A stretch of 64,000 bases of DNA from G942493375 sp942493375 (lineage in GTDB: Bacteria > Armatimonadota > UBA5829), in the NCBI GenBank assembly GCA_942493375.1, contig OW818698.1:372001-436000 (forward strand). Reading direction: 5' to 3'. Below, one piece after another: positions 32,533 to 40,495 of this stretch. A program made the translations under genes and the position numbers. How positions within the stretch are numbered: position 1 is the stretch's first letter; the number at the start of each line of letters is the position of its first letter. The notes below the pieces were generated by a model, which saw only the letters and a program-made list of their open reading frames with translations, did no database searches and was not told the origin of the DNA.

Positions 32533-34137
32533 TTGATCGATGGCCTTGTTGAGGAGATCCGCAAGAGACGGACCTTCGCTATTATATCTCACCCGGACGC
32601 CGGAAAAACTACACTCACTGAAAAGCTTCTTTTATATGCCGGAGCGGTTGATCTTGCTGGATCAGTCCGCGCAAAGAAGGACCAGAGGCACGCTACGTCT
32701 GACTGGATGGAGCTCGAACGCCAGCGTGGTATTTCCATTACATCCACGGTGCTTCAGTTCGACTATGAAGGTTTTGTATTGAACCTGCTGGACACTCCCG
32801 GTCACCAGGACTTCAGTGAGGACACATACAGGACCCTTACCGCAGCTGATGCAGCAGTAATGCTCATTGACGCTGCCAAAGGTATCGAACCACAGACCCG
32901 AAAACTCTTCACAGTCTGCAGGCAGCGTGGTATCCCGATATTCACATTCATCAACAAAATGGACCGCCCAAGCCGCGACCCATTGGACTTGCTGGATGAG
33001 CTAGAGAAAGAATTCGGCACCCGGACACTGGCTATGAACTGGCCGCTAGGTAATGGATCCACTTTCCGCGGAGTATATGACCGGATGGATGGAAAGATGC
33101 ACCTGTTCGATCGTACTGAGCACGGGGCAACAATGGCTCCAACCATCGAAACTTCACCTGAAAGTCCTGAGTGTGCCGCACTTGTAGACAAGAACACTCA
33201 CAGACAGTTCATGGACGAGATGGAACTGCTGGAGATGGCGGGAGAAGAGTTCGATGAAGCCAAGCTACGCGCTGGAACATTAACTCCGGTCTACTTCGGA
33301 AGTGCTGCCAATAACTTTGGTATCAAGCTGTTCTTGGACTCATTTCTGGGTTTCGGGATACATCCTGGCGCCAGACCTACAGTAGATGGTCCCGTAGAGC
33401 CTGACTACCCGCACTTCACCGGATTTGTTTTCAAGATCCAAGCCAACATGGACCCCAAGCACAGGGACAGCGTAGCATTCCTGAGGGTCTGTTCAGGCAA
33501 GTTCGAAAAAGATATGCAGGTCCACAACTCAAGATTAGGCACCAAAATGAGACTCTCCCGTCCACACAAGATGTTTGCCAGGGACAGAGACACCGTAGAG
33601 GATGCGTATCCCGGTGATATTTTGGGACTGATCAATCCCGGGGCATTTGCTATCGGAGACACTGTCAGTGCCAATGGTCCTGTTCAATATGAATGCATCC
33701 CAAGGTTCGCTCCGGAGCATTTTGCAACTCTACATTGCCCCGATCCTGCCAACCGCAAGAAGTTCGTCAAGGGTCTGGATCAGCTGACTCAAGAAGGAGC
33801 TGTTCAGGTCTTCTACCCGCTGGGAGCAGGAGGAGTCCACGAGCCAATCATTGCTGTCGTTGGACAACTGCAGTTCGATGTAATCAAACACCGGTTGCTT
33901 GCAGAATACAATGTAGAGACACACCTGGAAATAACCGACCTGAGGCTGGCCCGCTGGATAGTAGGCACCCCTGAGGATGTTGCAGAACTAGCTGCCCCAA
34001 TGCGCTGCCGAATAGTAGAAGACACCGAAGGCCGCTCAGCCATCCTGCTGGACGGAGAATGGGCCCTGAACCGAACCAAAGAAAAACACCCCAAACTCCA
34101 ATTCAAAGACACAGCACCGATCATCAAGATCAAGTAG
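32533..34137 (+). CDS. prfC: Peptide chain release factor 3
   Basis: RF3 is the GTPase that removes RF1/RF2 from the ribosome after termination. G-motifs: ISHPDAGKTTLTEK (G1), RGISITST (G2), DTPGHQDFSEDTYR (G3) and NKMDRPSRDPLDLLDE (G4), the last two with RF3-specific extensions. FKIQANMDPKHRDSVAFLRVCSGKFE in domain II and the final GEWALNRTKEKHP are also RF3 hallmarks. Length (534) is standard. The start is TTG at 32533 with CAGGAG 8 nt upstream; an ATG just after it is out of frame. It stands alone between repeat-rich gaps. RF3 is patchily distributed, so this is not a universal marker. Confidence 0.96.
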   Translation: MIDGLVEEIRKRRTFAIISHPDAGKTTLTEKLLLYAGAVDLAGSVRAKKDQRHATSDWMELERQRGISITSTVLQFDYEGFVLNLLDTPGHQDFSEDTYRTLTAADAAVMLIDAAKGIEPQTRKLFTVCRQRGIPIFTFINKMDRPSRDPLDLLDELEKEFGTRTLAMNWPLGNGSTFRGVYDRMDGKMHLFDRTEHGATMAPTIETSPESPECAALVDKNTHRQFMDEMELLEMAGEEFDEAKLRAGTLTPVYFGSAANNFGIKLFLDSFLGFGIHPGARPTVDGPVEPDYPHFTGFVFKIQANMDPKHRDSVAFLRVCSGKFEKDMQVHNSRLGTKMRLSRPHKMFARDRDTVEDAYPGDILGLINPGAFAIGDTVSANGPVQYECIPRFAPEHFATLHCPDPANRKKFVKGLDQLTQEGAVQVFYPLGAGGVHEPIIAVVGQLQFDVIKHRLLAEYNVETHLEITDLRLARWIVGTPEDVAELAAPMRCRIVEDTEGRSAILLDGEWALNRTKEKHPKLQFKDTAPIIKIK

Positions 34138-34144
34138 AAGGAAT

Positions 34145-34180
34145 AATTATCCGCAGATTACGCAGATTTTCGCAGATTAA
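34145..34180. repeat. ATCCGCAGATT repeat after prfC
   Basis: TTATCCGCAGATTACGCAGA followed by TTTTCGCAGATTA is the inverse orientation of the CTGCGTAAATCTGCG repeats, 8 bp past the prfC stop. Confidence 0.8.
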
Positions 34181-34289
34181 AAGAAGGGGATTGGGCAGGC
34201 TGATGTATGAGCACGAATACATTTATCCTGTTCCACATCCCTTCTTTTTCCGTGTATTCGTTGCCAAAGAAATAAAAATGGAAAATATC

Positions 34290-34401
34290 CGTTAGTCCTG
34301 AGTAGCCGCAGGCGTATCGAAGGGCGGCTGCGGAGAGCCTGTCCTGATATATCGTGGATAACCGACCGCCCTTCGATACGCTGCGCTACTCAGGACTAAC
34401 G
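34290..34401. repeat. Inverted pair of CTGAGTAGC-type repeats overlapping a gene end
   Basis: The left arm (CCGTTAGTCCTGAGTAGC...CGTATCGAAGGGCGG) and right arm (CCGCCCTTCGATACG...GCTACTCAGGACTAACGG) form an inverted pair with a loop of roughly 35 bp. The right arm runs into the 3' end of the minus-strand gene 34386-35294 and supplies its stop codon. Confidence 0.9.
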
Positions 34402-35294
34402 GGGCAAAATTGCCGACAATTCCCTTTTCCTTCCTTTACATATTCCACCAGCACATCAGGCAACCATATAGCATCAGTAGCGGGATTCTTTCTGAGTTGT
34501 CTGACAAAAGCAAGCACCAGCTTTTGCATTTCCAGTTCGTCTTCTTTGACCTCTATCTTTGTATCTGCGTTGTCTGTAGATACTTCAACCTCAAACTCGT
34601 TAAGGCTATATGCATACCATTCGAAACTCGGAGCTTTATCAAACTCTATCCTGTCTTTAGGGAAATCATCAACATATGAAGACTCATCACCATCAGGTAT
34701 GCATTTAATCTCTAGAGCTTCCGTATCCACACTATATCTTGTTAAAACTCCAACTTCTGTTCTATCGACGAACATTGTCTCCGGGATCCAGTCTGGTATC
34801 TCCAAGAAATACGATTCAGCATCCGGTCGCAGGCATAAATTGCCCGCTCTTTCAACTTTCTGCAAATACTGATATATCGAGGCTTCAAGCTTGTGATTGG
34901 ACATATCGATATAACTGTTTCTGATATCCCCAAGAGTAATTGATCGGCGCTTGCCATTATTAAGTCGTAACTTTATCTTGCCGTATTTCGGATTAATTAA
35001 GTGTGCATCGGCAACATCTGCCCACTTAATAATGCTTGACCGCTTATAACCAAACCAGCTATGTCCTTCAATGTGCAGTCCATCGCAATCAGTCCTGTAC
35101 CTCCATGACATTTTTGGTATCAACACCAACAATAACACAGAACTTAGGTATCCTGGTGTATGCAGCAATCGGAGAATCTCTGAAAACATTAATGTGAGCA
35201 AGATCGTTATTAGAATGAATGACAGTGATGGGAGTTCAAATTCGCACACGTGCTCAACATTCTCAAGTTGCACCAGATAAGGTCGATCTTTCAT
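34386..35294 (-). CDS. Membrane protein of unknown function
   Basis: A 302-residue protein with two closely spaced hydrophobic segments (about 23-40 and 48-60) near the N-terminus and a large cytoplasmic domain. The segment W-R-Y-R-T-D-x-x-G-L-H-I-E followed by IIKWADVADAHL resembles PH-like domains of small bacterial membrane proteins, but I do not recognise a family. The domain continues with acidic predicted strands and ends EYVKEGKGNCRQF. The last few codons (CPVSPE) and the stop lie within the dispersed repeat at 34363-34401, so the original C-terminus was probably altered by repeat insertion. The start at 35294 has GGAGTG about 7 nt upstream. Confidence 0.55.
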   Translation of the reverse strand: MKDRPYLVQLENVEHVCEFELPSLSFILITILLTLMFSEILRLLHTPGYLSSVLLLVLIPKMSWRYRTDCDGLHIEGHSWFGYKRSSIIKWADVADAHLINPKYGKIKLRLNNGKRRSITLGDIRNSYIDMSNHKLEASIYQYLQKVERAGNLCLRPDAESYFLEIPDWIPETMFVDRTEVGVLTRYSVDTEALEIKCIPDGDESSYVDDFPKDRIEFDKAPSFEWYAYSLNEFEVEVSTDNADTKIEVKEDELEMQKLVLAFVRQLRKNPATDAIWLPDVLVEYVKEGKGNCRQFCPVSPE

Positions 35295-35479
35295 TCCACA
35301 CTCCTAATGGCAAATATATGAATGATTATATATTATACTTGAACACCCGATATCCTCTACCAAATTGTATACGCCGACTAAAGTGAATGCCTCTATATAT
35401 AAAGAACTTCCTCGCCCTCTTCTATACAAGCAAGCACACTGCATTCATTTTTCGTTTTTGTAAATGGTGCAGGAATCTC

Positions 35480-35525
35480 CCCTAAAAATCTGCGTAAATC
35501 TGCGAAATCTGCGGATATTTCTTTT
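35480..35525. repeat. CTGCGTAAATCTGCG repeat
   Basis: AAAAATCTGCGTAAATCTGC plus GAAATCTGCGGATATTTC, same family as 1158, 1308, 25086 and 57925. The rest of the gap 35295-35602 shows no gene or clear promoter. Confidence 0.85.
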
Positions 35526-35602
35526 TAAACGATCCGCAGATGCAATCCAAACCAAAATGAATTATTATTAATACATTGAATAATCGAAATGAGGGTCAAT
35601 AA

Positions 35603-37834
35603 ATGACCAGACATAAAGCAATCATCACCCGCCTGCACATTGTTGCTACATCATTATTGCTGTTATCAGCTATACCATCCCAGGCTGCACCAGCCTGGCA
35701 GAATATAGGTCCCGGCGGCGGTGGATGGGTTCCGGCTATTGTTGTCAGTCCGGTAAACTCCAAAGTCATATACGCCGGTTGCGATGTCGGTGGGTTCTAT
35801 CGTTCCACAGATGCCGGAGCCACATGGAAGATATACAACACAGGTCTCCACGACTACTATGTAGAAACAATTGTCCCCCACTCTTCAAACCCGAATGTCA
35901 TCTACATAGGCACACAGGGAGGCATCCACAAATCAACCAATGGAGGTAAGTCCTGGAAATGGCTCCGAAATGGATTCCCAGCTCCGGAAATGTACAGTTT
36001 CAGCGCACCCATCGGAGCCCTTGCAATCGATCCACTAAGCCCGAGCGTATTATATGCAGGTATAGGACGCCCAAGGTGGAACGACGGGGGCAAAGGTGCA
36101 ATATACCGCACTGAGGACTCCGGAGCACACTGGAAACTTGTGAATCCGGGTGGTGGAGGTATGGATCCGTCCGCAGCCATAAGCAGCCTGATCGTGCATA
36201 CCCGCAACAGTAAACGAATATACGCAGTAACCGACCACGGCATATACCGCAGCAATGACTCCGGCAGCACCTGGGAACCTCTCAGCAGGGGATTACCAGT
36301 CACCAGAGCCCGTCGCATAGCCCTCTGTGCCAGCCGTCCAGAGATTATGTATGCAAGCTTCGATAGCCTGCCGGGACAGCAGCCCAGGCAGGGAGGAGTA
36401 TTCCGCTCAGCCGATGGTGGAAACAACTGGAAACCCTGCAATAATGGCCTTGGAACCAGAGTTGGTCAGCCTAACGAACCTGTGGAATTGACTTCCAACG
36501 TAGACCACCTGGCAGTTGATCCAAAGAATCCAAATGTTGTGTATGCAGGAGATACGTCTTGGGTATCTGATGGGGTGTATCGTTCAATCAATGGTGGTAG
36601 TTCCTGGAAGAAGACCACGGATGCCTCAAGTCCTAAAATGAAGTATGGTTGGATTACCATGTGGGGGCCGTCTGTTATGGCACTGGCAATGGATCCTCGT
36701 AAGCCGTCGAACCTCTATTTCACCACCAGCGGACATGCATTTCGCACTACTGACTCAGGGGAACACTGGCAGGCAATCTACACCATGTCAGCTACCAAAC
36801 CAGCTTCTGCTCCGCAAACTCCAAAAGGATGGTGGAAAACAACAGGTCTGGAGGTCACTTGTCTGAACCAGGTAGTAGTTCACCCCCGCGACCCTAAACG
36901 ACTATACGTCTGCTACTTCGACATAGGCTTGCTTCAGTCATTTGATGGAGGTCAGTCGTTTACTCACACTGTCGAAGGCATGGCCTACCGAAATAACACC
37001 TTTACTGTTGCATTCGATCCGGATGATCCAAATATCGTCTATGCAGCTACAGGTGAATGGACCGTCAACCGCGGTGACTTATGCAGGTCAGATGATGGTG
37101 GGTTCACATGGAAAGTAGTAGGCAAACCGGAAACCGGCTTACCGGATGGACAGATACGCAACATTATTGTGGATGCTGGCAACACCCCAAAACGAATATA
37201 TGTCAGTGTAGAATGCTCTGGAATATACTACTCAGCAGACAATGGAAACACCTGGCAATCCTGCAGCAGCGGTCTTCCAAACAAAGGAATCCGTAACCTG
37301 ATTCAACACCCAAAGGACCCAAACACACTCCTGACCCTTATCTCCGGTCCAGCAACTGCAGGTGGAGGTGTTTATCAAACCATAGACCAGAGCAGATCCT
37401 GGCAGCGAATATCAGTAGATATCCCCTGGTCAAACGCAACCGCAATGGTAGTCAGTAAATCCAATCCAAATCGCATATACGTATCCAGTAGAGATGAAGG
37501 GATAGCCGGCAAGTTTTATCCAGGTGGAGTCTTCGTATCTCAAGATGGCGGAATCACCTGGACACAGGTCCTCAAAGACAGATTCATCCAAGCCCTGGCA
37601 GTTGACCCAAACAATGCAGATATAGTCTATGCAGGAGGCACCGACCACCCTTACCACGACGAAGCCATAGGATCCGGTGTAACATATTCAAAAGATGGAG
37701 GCAAAACCTGGCAAACCCTGAACACCCCAGAATTAACCTGCCGCAACATCAGTTGCCTGACCATCAACCCACACATCCCCGGACAAATATACGCTGGGAC
37801 ACATGGCAATGGGGTGTTTGTATACAAACAATGA
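35603..37834 (+). CDS. Secreted Asp-box beta-propeller protein (sialidase/GH74-like)
   Basis: Exported 743-residue protein built almost entirely of beta-propeller blades. After a signal peptide (residues 1-29, cleavage near SQAA) there are about 13 Asp-box motifs of the form S-x-D-x-G-x-(T/S)-W. Examples are RSTDAGATW, KSTNGGKSW, RSNDSGSTW, RSADGGNNW, RSDDGGFTW, SQDGGITW and SKDGGKTW. Between them are repeated P-x-x-P-x-x-(I/V)-Y-A-G strands. This layout is typical of BNR/VPS10-like and GH74 xyloglucanase-type tandem seven-bladed propellers. No catalytic Asp pair could be assigned by eye, so it may be an endo-xyloglucanase or a non-catalytic surface protein. GAGGG is 9 nt before the ATG. Confidence 0.75.
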   Translation: MTRHKAIITRLHIVATSLLLLSAIPSQAAPAWQNIGPGGGGWVPAIVVSPVNSKVIYAGCDVGGFYRSTDAGATWKIYNTGLHDYYVETIVPHSSNPNVIYIGTQGGIHKSTNGGKSWKWLRNGFPAPEMYSFSAPIGALAIDPLSPSVLYAGIGRPRWNDGGKGAIYRTEDSGAHWKLVNPGGGGMDPSAAISSLIVHTRNSKRIYAVTDHGIYRSNDSGSTWEPLSRGLPVTRARRIALCASRPEIMYASFDSLPGQQPRQGGVFRSADGGNNWKPCNNGLGTRVGQPNEPVELTSNVDHLAVDPKNPNVVYAGDTSWVSDGVYRSINGGSSWKKTTDASSPKMKYGWITMWGPSVMALAMDPRKPSNLYFTTSGHAFRTTDSGEHWQAIYTMSATKPASAPQTPKGWWKTTGLEVTCLNQVVVHPRDPKRLYVCYFDIGLLQSFDGGQSFTHTVEGMAYRNNTFTVAFDPDDPNIVYAATGEWTVNRGDLCRSDDGGFTWKVVGKPETGLPDGQIRNIIVDAGNTPKRIYVSVECSGIYYSADNGNTWQSCSSGLPNKGIRNLIQHPKDPNTLLTLISGPATAGGGVYQTIDQSRSWQRISVDIPWSNATAMVVSKSNPNRIYVSSRDEGIAGKFYPGGVFVSQDGGITWTQVLKDRFIQALAVDPNNADIVYAGGTDHPYHDEAIGSGVTYSKDGGKTWQTLNTPELTCRNISCLTINPHIPGQIYAGTHGNGVFVYKQ

Positions 37835-37908
37835 TAATAGGGGTGATTCAGAAGGTATGGAACAGCCAAACAACCAGTAGTAGTGCGGTCTATCGCACCC
37901 TACATTAT

Positions 37909-38421
37909 CTACGAGTTTAAGGCAAGTTTCTTGATAGTATCCATAGATAAATACAAATGCAGATCATCATCATGAAGCCTTTGGAATCCATATTTCGCAT
38001 AGAAACTGATTGCATCAGGTAGAGCATCCACAACCACAGCAACAGCTCCCATCTCAGACTCAGCCACCCGCTGGGCACGCGATAGAGCATCCATAAGCAG
38101 ATATGATCCCAATCCGCTGCCTTGTGCAGACACATCAATAGCCAGGCGCCCCAATAAAATGGCAGGCAATGGAATTGCCTTTGGGAACCCCTTTTCCGGT
38201 ATCAAGGCAGGTGTGATAGTTGTAGCCGACAGAGTGTAGTAGCCAACAATCTTTGTATGAATATCTTTTGCCACTGCAACATGAGTTACGCTTATGCGCC
38301 GTCTGGCATCCTGTGAAGCTTGCCGCTTGATATATATGTCCAGCGATTCAACACCACAATAGAAAGCTTCTCTATCGTGCGTAGAGTTCATGATCTCTAT
38401 CCGACCGACCAACTCGTGCAA
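37909..38421 (-). CDS. GNAT toxin of a TacAT-type toxin-antitoxin pair
   Basis: Acetyltransferase toxin that, in characterised relatives (TacT, AtaT, ItaT), acetylates aminoacyl-tRNA and blocks translation. The family entry motif HDREAFYCGVESLDIYIKRQASQDARRR, the central VGYYTLSA strand, LLGRLAIDVSAQGSGLGSYLL (acetyl-CoA loop Q-x-x-G-x-G) and FYAKYGFQ (catalytic Tyr region) are all present. The frame is open to 38478, but a TTG at 38421 is preferred. It has AAGGGA 7 nt upstream, lies 1 nt after the antitoxin stop, and gives the expected short N-terminus before HDR. The pair is thus tightly coupled, antitoxin first. The promoter and operator dyad are at 38713-38746. Confidence 0.88.
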   Translation of the reverse strand: MHELVGRIEIMNSTHDREAFYCGVESLDIYIKRQASQDARRRISVTHVAVAKDIHTKIVGYYTLSATTITPALIPEKGFPKAIPLPAILLGRLAIDVSAQGSGLGSYLLMDALSRAQRVAESEMGAVAVVVDALPDAISFYAKYGFQRLHDDDLHLYLSMDTIKKLALNS

Positions 38422-38422
38422 A

Positions 38423-38695
38423 TCATTGTCCCTTGTAACGTTTGGCAGCTTCAACAGCCGCCGTAGTCGGTTCATCATCAGATTGAATGATCTCTAAAAA
38501 CCTGCTCCAGTCACGCTCTGAGAGTTCAATACGATGCTGCTGTCCGATGATCGTATTTGCTGCTTCAAGAGCATATGACAAAACAAAACCCGATGTACTG
38601 ACACCAACAGCCTGAGCAGCCTGATCTAACAACATCTTCTGATCAGCATTCAACCTGACACTCAGCCGGTCATTCTTACCTTTTACTGCATCCAT
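38423..38695 (-). CDS. DUF1778 (TacA-type) antitoxin
   Basis: Ribbon-helix-helix antitoxin of 90 residues that neutralises the adjacent GNAT toxin and represses the operon. The N-terminus KNDRLSVRLNADQKMLLDQAAQAVGVSTSGFV matches the DUF1778 RHH fold (DNA-contacting strand RLSVRL, then two helices). The C-terminal half (LSERDWSRFLEIIQS) is the toxin-binding region with the typical L-S-x-x-D-W-x-x-F motif. GGAGGG lies 6 nt before the ATG at 38695. It ends 1 nt before the proposed toxin start. Upstream, a TATAAT and a dyad form the likely autoregulated promoter. Confidence 0.9.
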   Translation of the reverse strand: MDAVKGKNDRLSVRLNADQKMLLDQAAQAVGVSTSGFVLSYALEAANTIIGQQHRIELSERDWSRFLEIIQSDDEPTTAAVEAAKRYKGQ

Positions 38696-38712
38696 AATAA
38701 CCCTCCAGATAT

Positions 38713-38746
38713 ATTATACCCCAAATGTACGCCTGTTGGGTGTACA
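38713..38746 (-). promoter_or_regulatory. Autoregulated promoter of the TacAT pair
   Basis: On the minus strand, TATAAT (38713-38718) lies 17 nt before the antitoxin ATG. Just upstream, TGTACACC-CAACA-GGCGTACA (38726-38746) is a 7-of-8 dyad overlapping the -35 region, as expected for the RHH antitoxin operator. Confidence 0.6.
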
Positions 38747-38780
38747 TATACCAAGCTATTTGCATAACCATGCATCATGA

Positions 38781-38813
38781 TTTTTTCCGTGTATTCCGTG
38801 TATTCCGTGGTTA
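38781..38813. repeat. CCGTGTATTCCGTGG repeat
   Basis: TTTCCGTGTATTCCGTGTAT plus TCCGTGGTTA. It makes a false N-terminal extension (FSVYSVYSV) of the following gene's reading frame. Confidence 0.9.
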
Positions 38814-38848
38814 TACTCCCTTCCCATGCAGGAAAATCCACAACGAAC

Positions 38849-40231
38849 ATGGAAGTCTATCCGGTAGCAAAACAGTGTGAGGGTACAGTGGAGATTAATA
38901 AAACAATTCTAGGTCTGAAACCTGTCATCGGACTAATAGTCATCAGCAGTCCACTTGAAGTAGGAGCAGACAACGCTGCCGAGATGCTGGTCAAGGCAGA
39001 GTCTATGCTGAGCAATGCCGGAGTTGCTGTCCAGGGATCATGTCTCGTGGACAATCCTAATAAAGCAAGGTCCGCCGGAGCATCATTCGCAGGAGTGGAT
39101 GTCATATGCGCAGTGGCTGCAACCTGGTGTGAAGACTACCTCGTCCAGGATGTATTGGCTGCTATCGAATCCCCTACCCCTGTAATCACCTGGGGAGTGC
39201 CGGGGCTGCATACCGGTTCCCTGTGCGGAACACATCAGCTCTGCTGCGTGCTCAAAGAAATCGGGATAGATTACAAATTCGTATATGGTGAACTCAATGA
39301 TACAAACGCAATCAAGCGCACTGTAGCATATGCAAAGGCCTGTGCTGCCAGAAAGAAACTCCGCAACTCCCGCATAGGTCGCATCGGAGCAAGGACCGCA
39401 GGAATGACTGAAGTTACTCTGGATGAACTGGAACTCCGATCCCTGTTTGGCCCCAGGTTAGTAGAACGAGGTCTGGACTGGCTGGAAGAACAAGTCAATA
39501 CAGCCGACACTGAGAAAGCTATCGACCTCTGGAAACGTATCAGTCCGCTTGCCGGTTCCATTGGAGTTCCTGACTCCGAAGGCATCCTGGCAATGAAACA
39601 CTACCTGGCACTCAAAGATTTTATAACCGAAGAAGACATCTCTGCCTTTGCTATTCAGTGCTACCCTAAGCTAATGGGCAGAGTCTGTGTTCCCATTGCA
39701 ATGCTGGCTGAAGAGGACGTCGTAGGAGCCTGTGAGGGTGATGTAAACAGCGCCCTGGCTATGAGGTTGTTATCCTGGTTCTCAGCCGGTCCCATCCACA
39801 ACACCGACCTGCTGGCAGATGATCCAGCAGATAACTCCGCTGTTTACTCGCACTGTGGTTCAGGGGCTTTTTGCCTTGCCGGATGCAGATCAGATATAAG
39901 GCTGGATTCCTGCAGGCTGATGGACATCGGAGTCACCGTTCAATATCCCGGTAGACCGGGCAGAGTGACGCTGCTTAACATCGTAGGCCGCAGAGGCACC
40001 TACAGAATGGGTGTAGTAACAGGAGAAGCAGTTCCTACAGAACTGGTCTTCCCCGGCAACCCCGTAAAAGTCCGCCTCGATGTCCCAATGGCAGCCTATA
40101 TAGAAGACGTGGCAACACAAGGCCTCGGACACCACTGGATGATCTGCGAAGGCGATGTAACCACCGAACTATCAGAATTCGCCAATTTGATCAAAATACC
40201 ATTACACTATCCAGGATCTTCAGGGAAATAA
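38849..40231 (+). CDS. L-fucose/L-arabinose isomerase-like protein
   Basis: Cytoplasmic protein of about 460 residues related to the FucI/AraA isomerase superfamily, which interconverts aldoses and ketoses with a Mn ion. The N-terminal part has the superfamily pattern: a first domain with VIGLIVISSPLEVGADN, then CAVAATWCEDYLVQDVLAAIESPTPVITWGVPG. The C-terminal part has CEGDVNSALAMRLL, with the Glu and Asp of the metal site, and GRRGTYRMGVVTGE. The fit is at superfamily level; substrate is unknown, and related proteins are often only annotated as fucose isomerase-like. ATG 38849 is chosen because the longer frame from 38777 reads through a dispersed repeat; AGGAAA lies about 12 nt upstream. 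Confidence 0.68.
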   Translation: MEVYPVAKQCEGTVEINKTILGLKPVIGLIVISSPLEVGADNAAEMLVKAESMLSNAGVAVQGSCLVDNPNKARSAGASFAGVDVICAVAATWCEDYLVQDVLAAIESPTPVITWGVPGLHTGSLCGTHQLCCVLKEIGIDYKFVYGELNDTNAIKRTVAYAKACAARKKLRNSRIGRIGARTAGMTEVTLDELELRSLFGPRLVERGLDWLEEQVNTADTEKAIDLWKRISPLAGSIGVPDSEGILAMKHYLALKDFITEEDISAFAIQCYPKLMGRVCVPIAMLAEEDVVGACEGDVNSALAMRLLSWFSAGPIHNTDLLADDPADNSAVYSHCGSGAFCLAGCRSDIRLDSCRLMDIGVTVQYPGRPGRVTLLNIVGRRGTYRMGVVTGEAVPTELVFPGNPVKVRLDVPMAAYIEDVATQGLGHHWMICEGDVTTELSEFANLIKIPLHYPGSSGK

Positions 40232-40480
40232 TCCGCAGATTTCGCAGATTTTCGCAGATTAGGGAAGGGAAGAAATTACAACCACGGAATACACGGAATA
40301 CACTGAAGAAGGGAAATAGTCGTTTACCACCAAAACTGAGAATATTGTTTTTATATACAAAACAAGCTAACAGATAATAAGTCAATCTCTGACGCTATTT
40401 TATGTTCTCCTTTTCCGTGTATTCCGTGTATTCCGTGGTTGTCATTCCCTTCCCTAATCTGCGAAATCTGCGGATAATTA
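40231..40480. repeat. Long inverted composite repeat
   Basis: The left arm (40231-40308: ATCCGCAGATT..., GGGAAGGGAA, AACCACGGAATACACGGAAT) and right arm (40408-40484, same modules inverted) pair over roughly 70 bp with few gaps. It fills the gap between two predicted sugar genes and could form a very long hairpin. Confidence 0.88.
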
Positions 40481-40495
40481 AGAAGAGGTATAAAA

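Noticed and set aside
38777..38848. N-terminal extension of the fucose-isomerase-like protein
   Set aside because: The extra residues are encoded by a dispersed CCGTGTATTCC repeat; a better start is ATG 38849.
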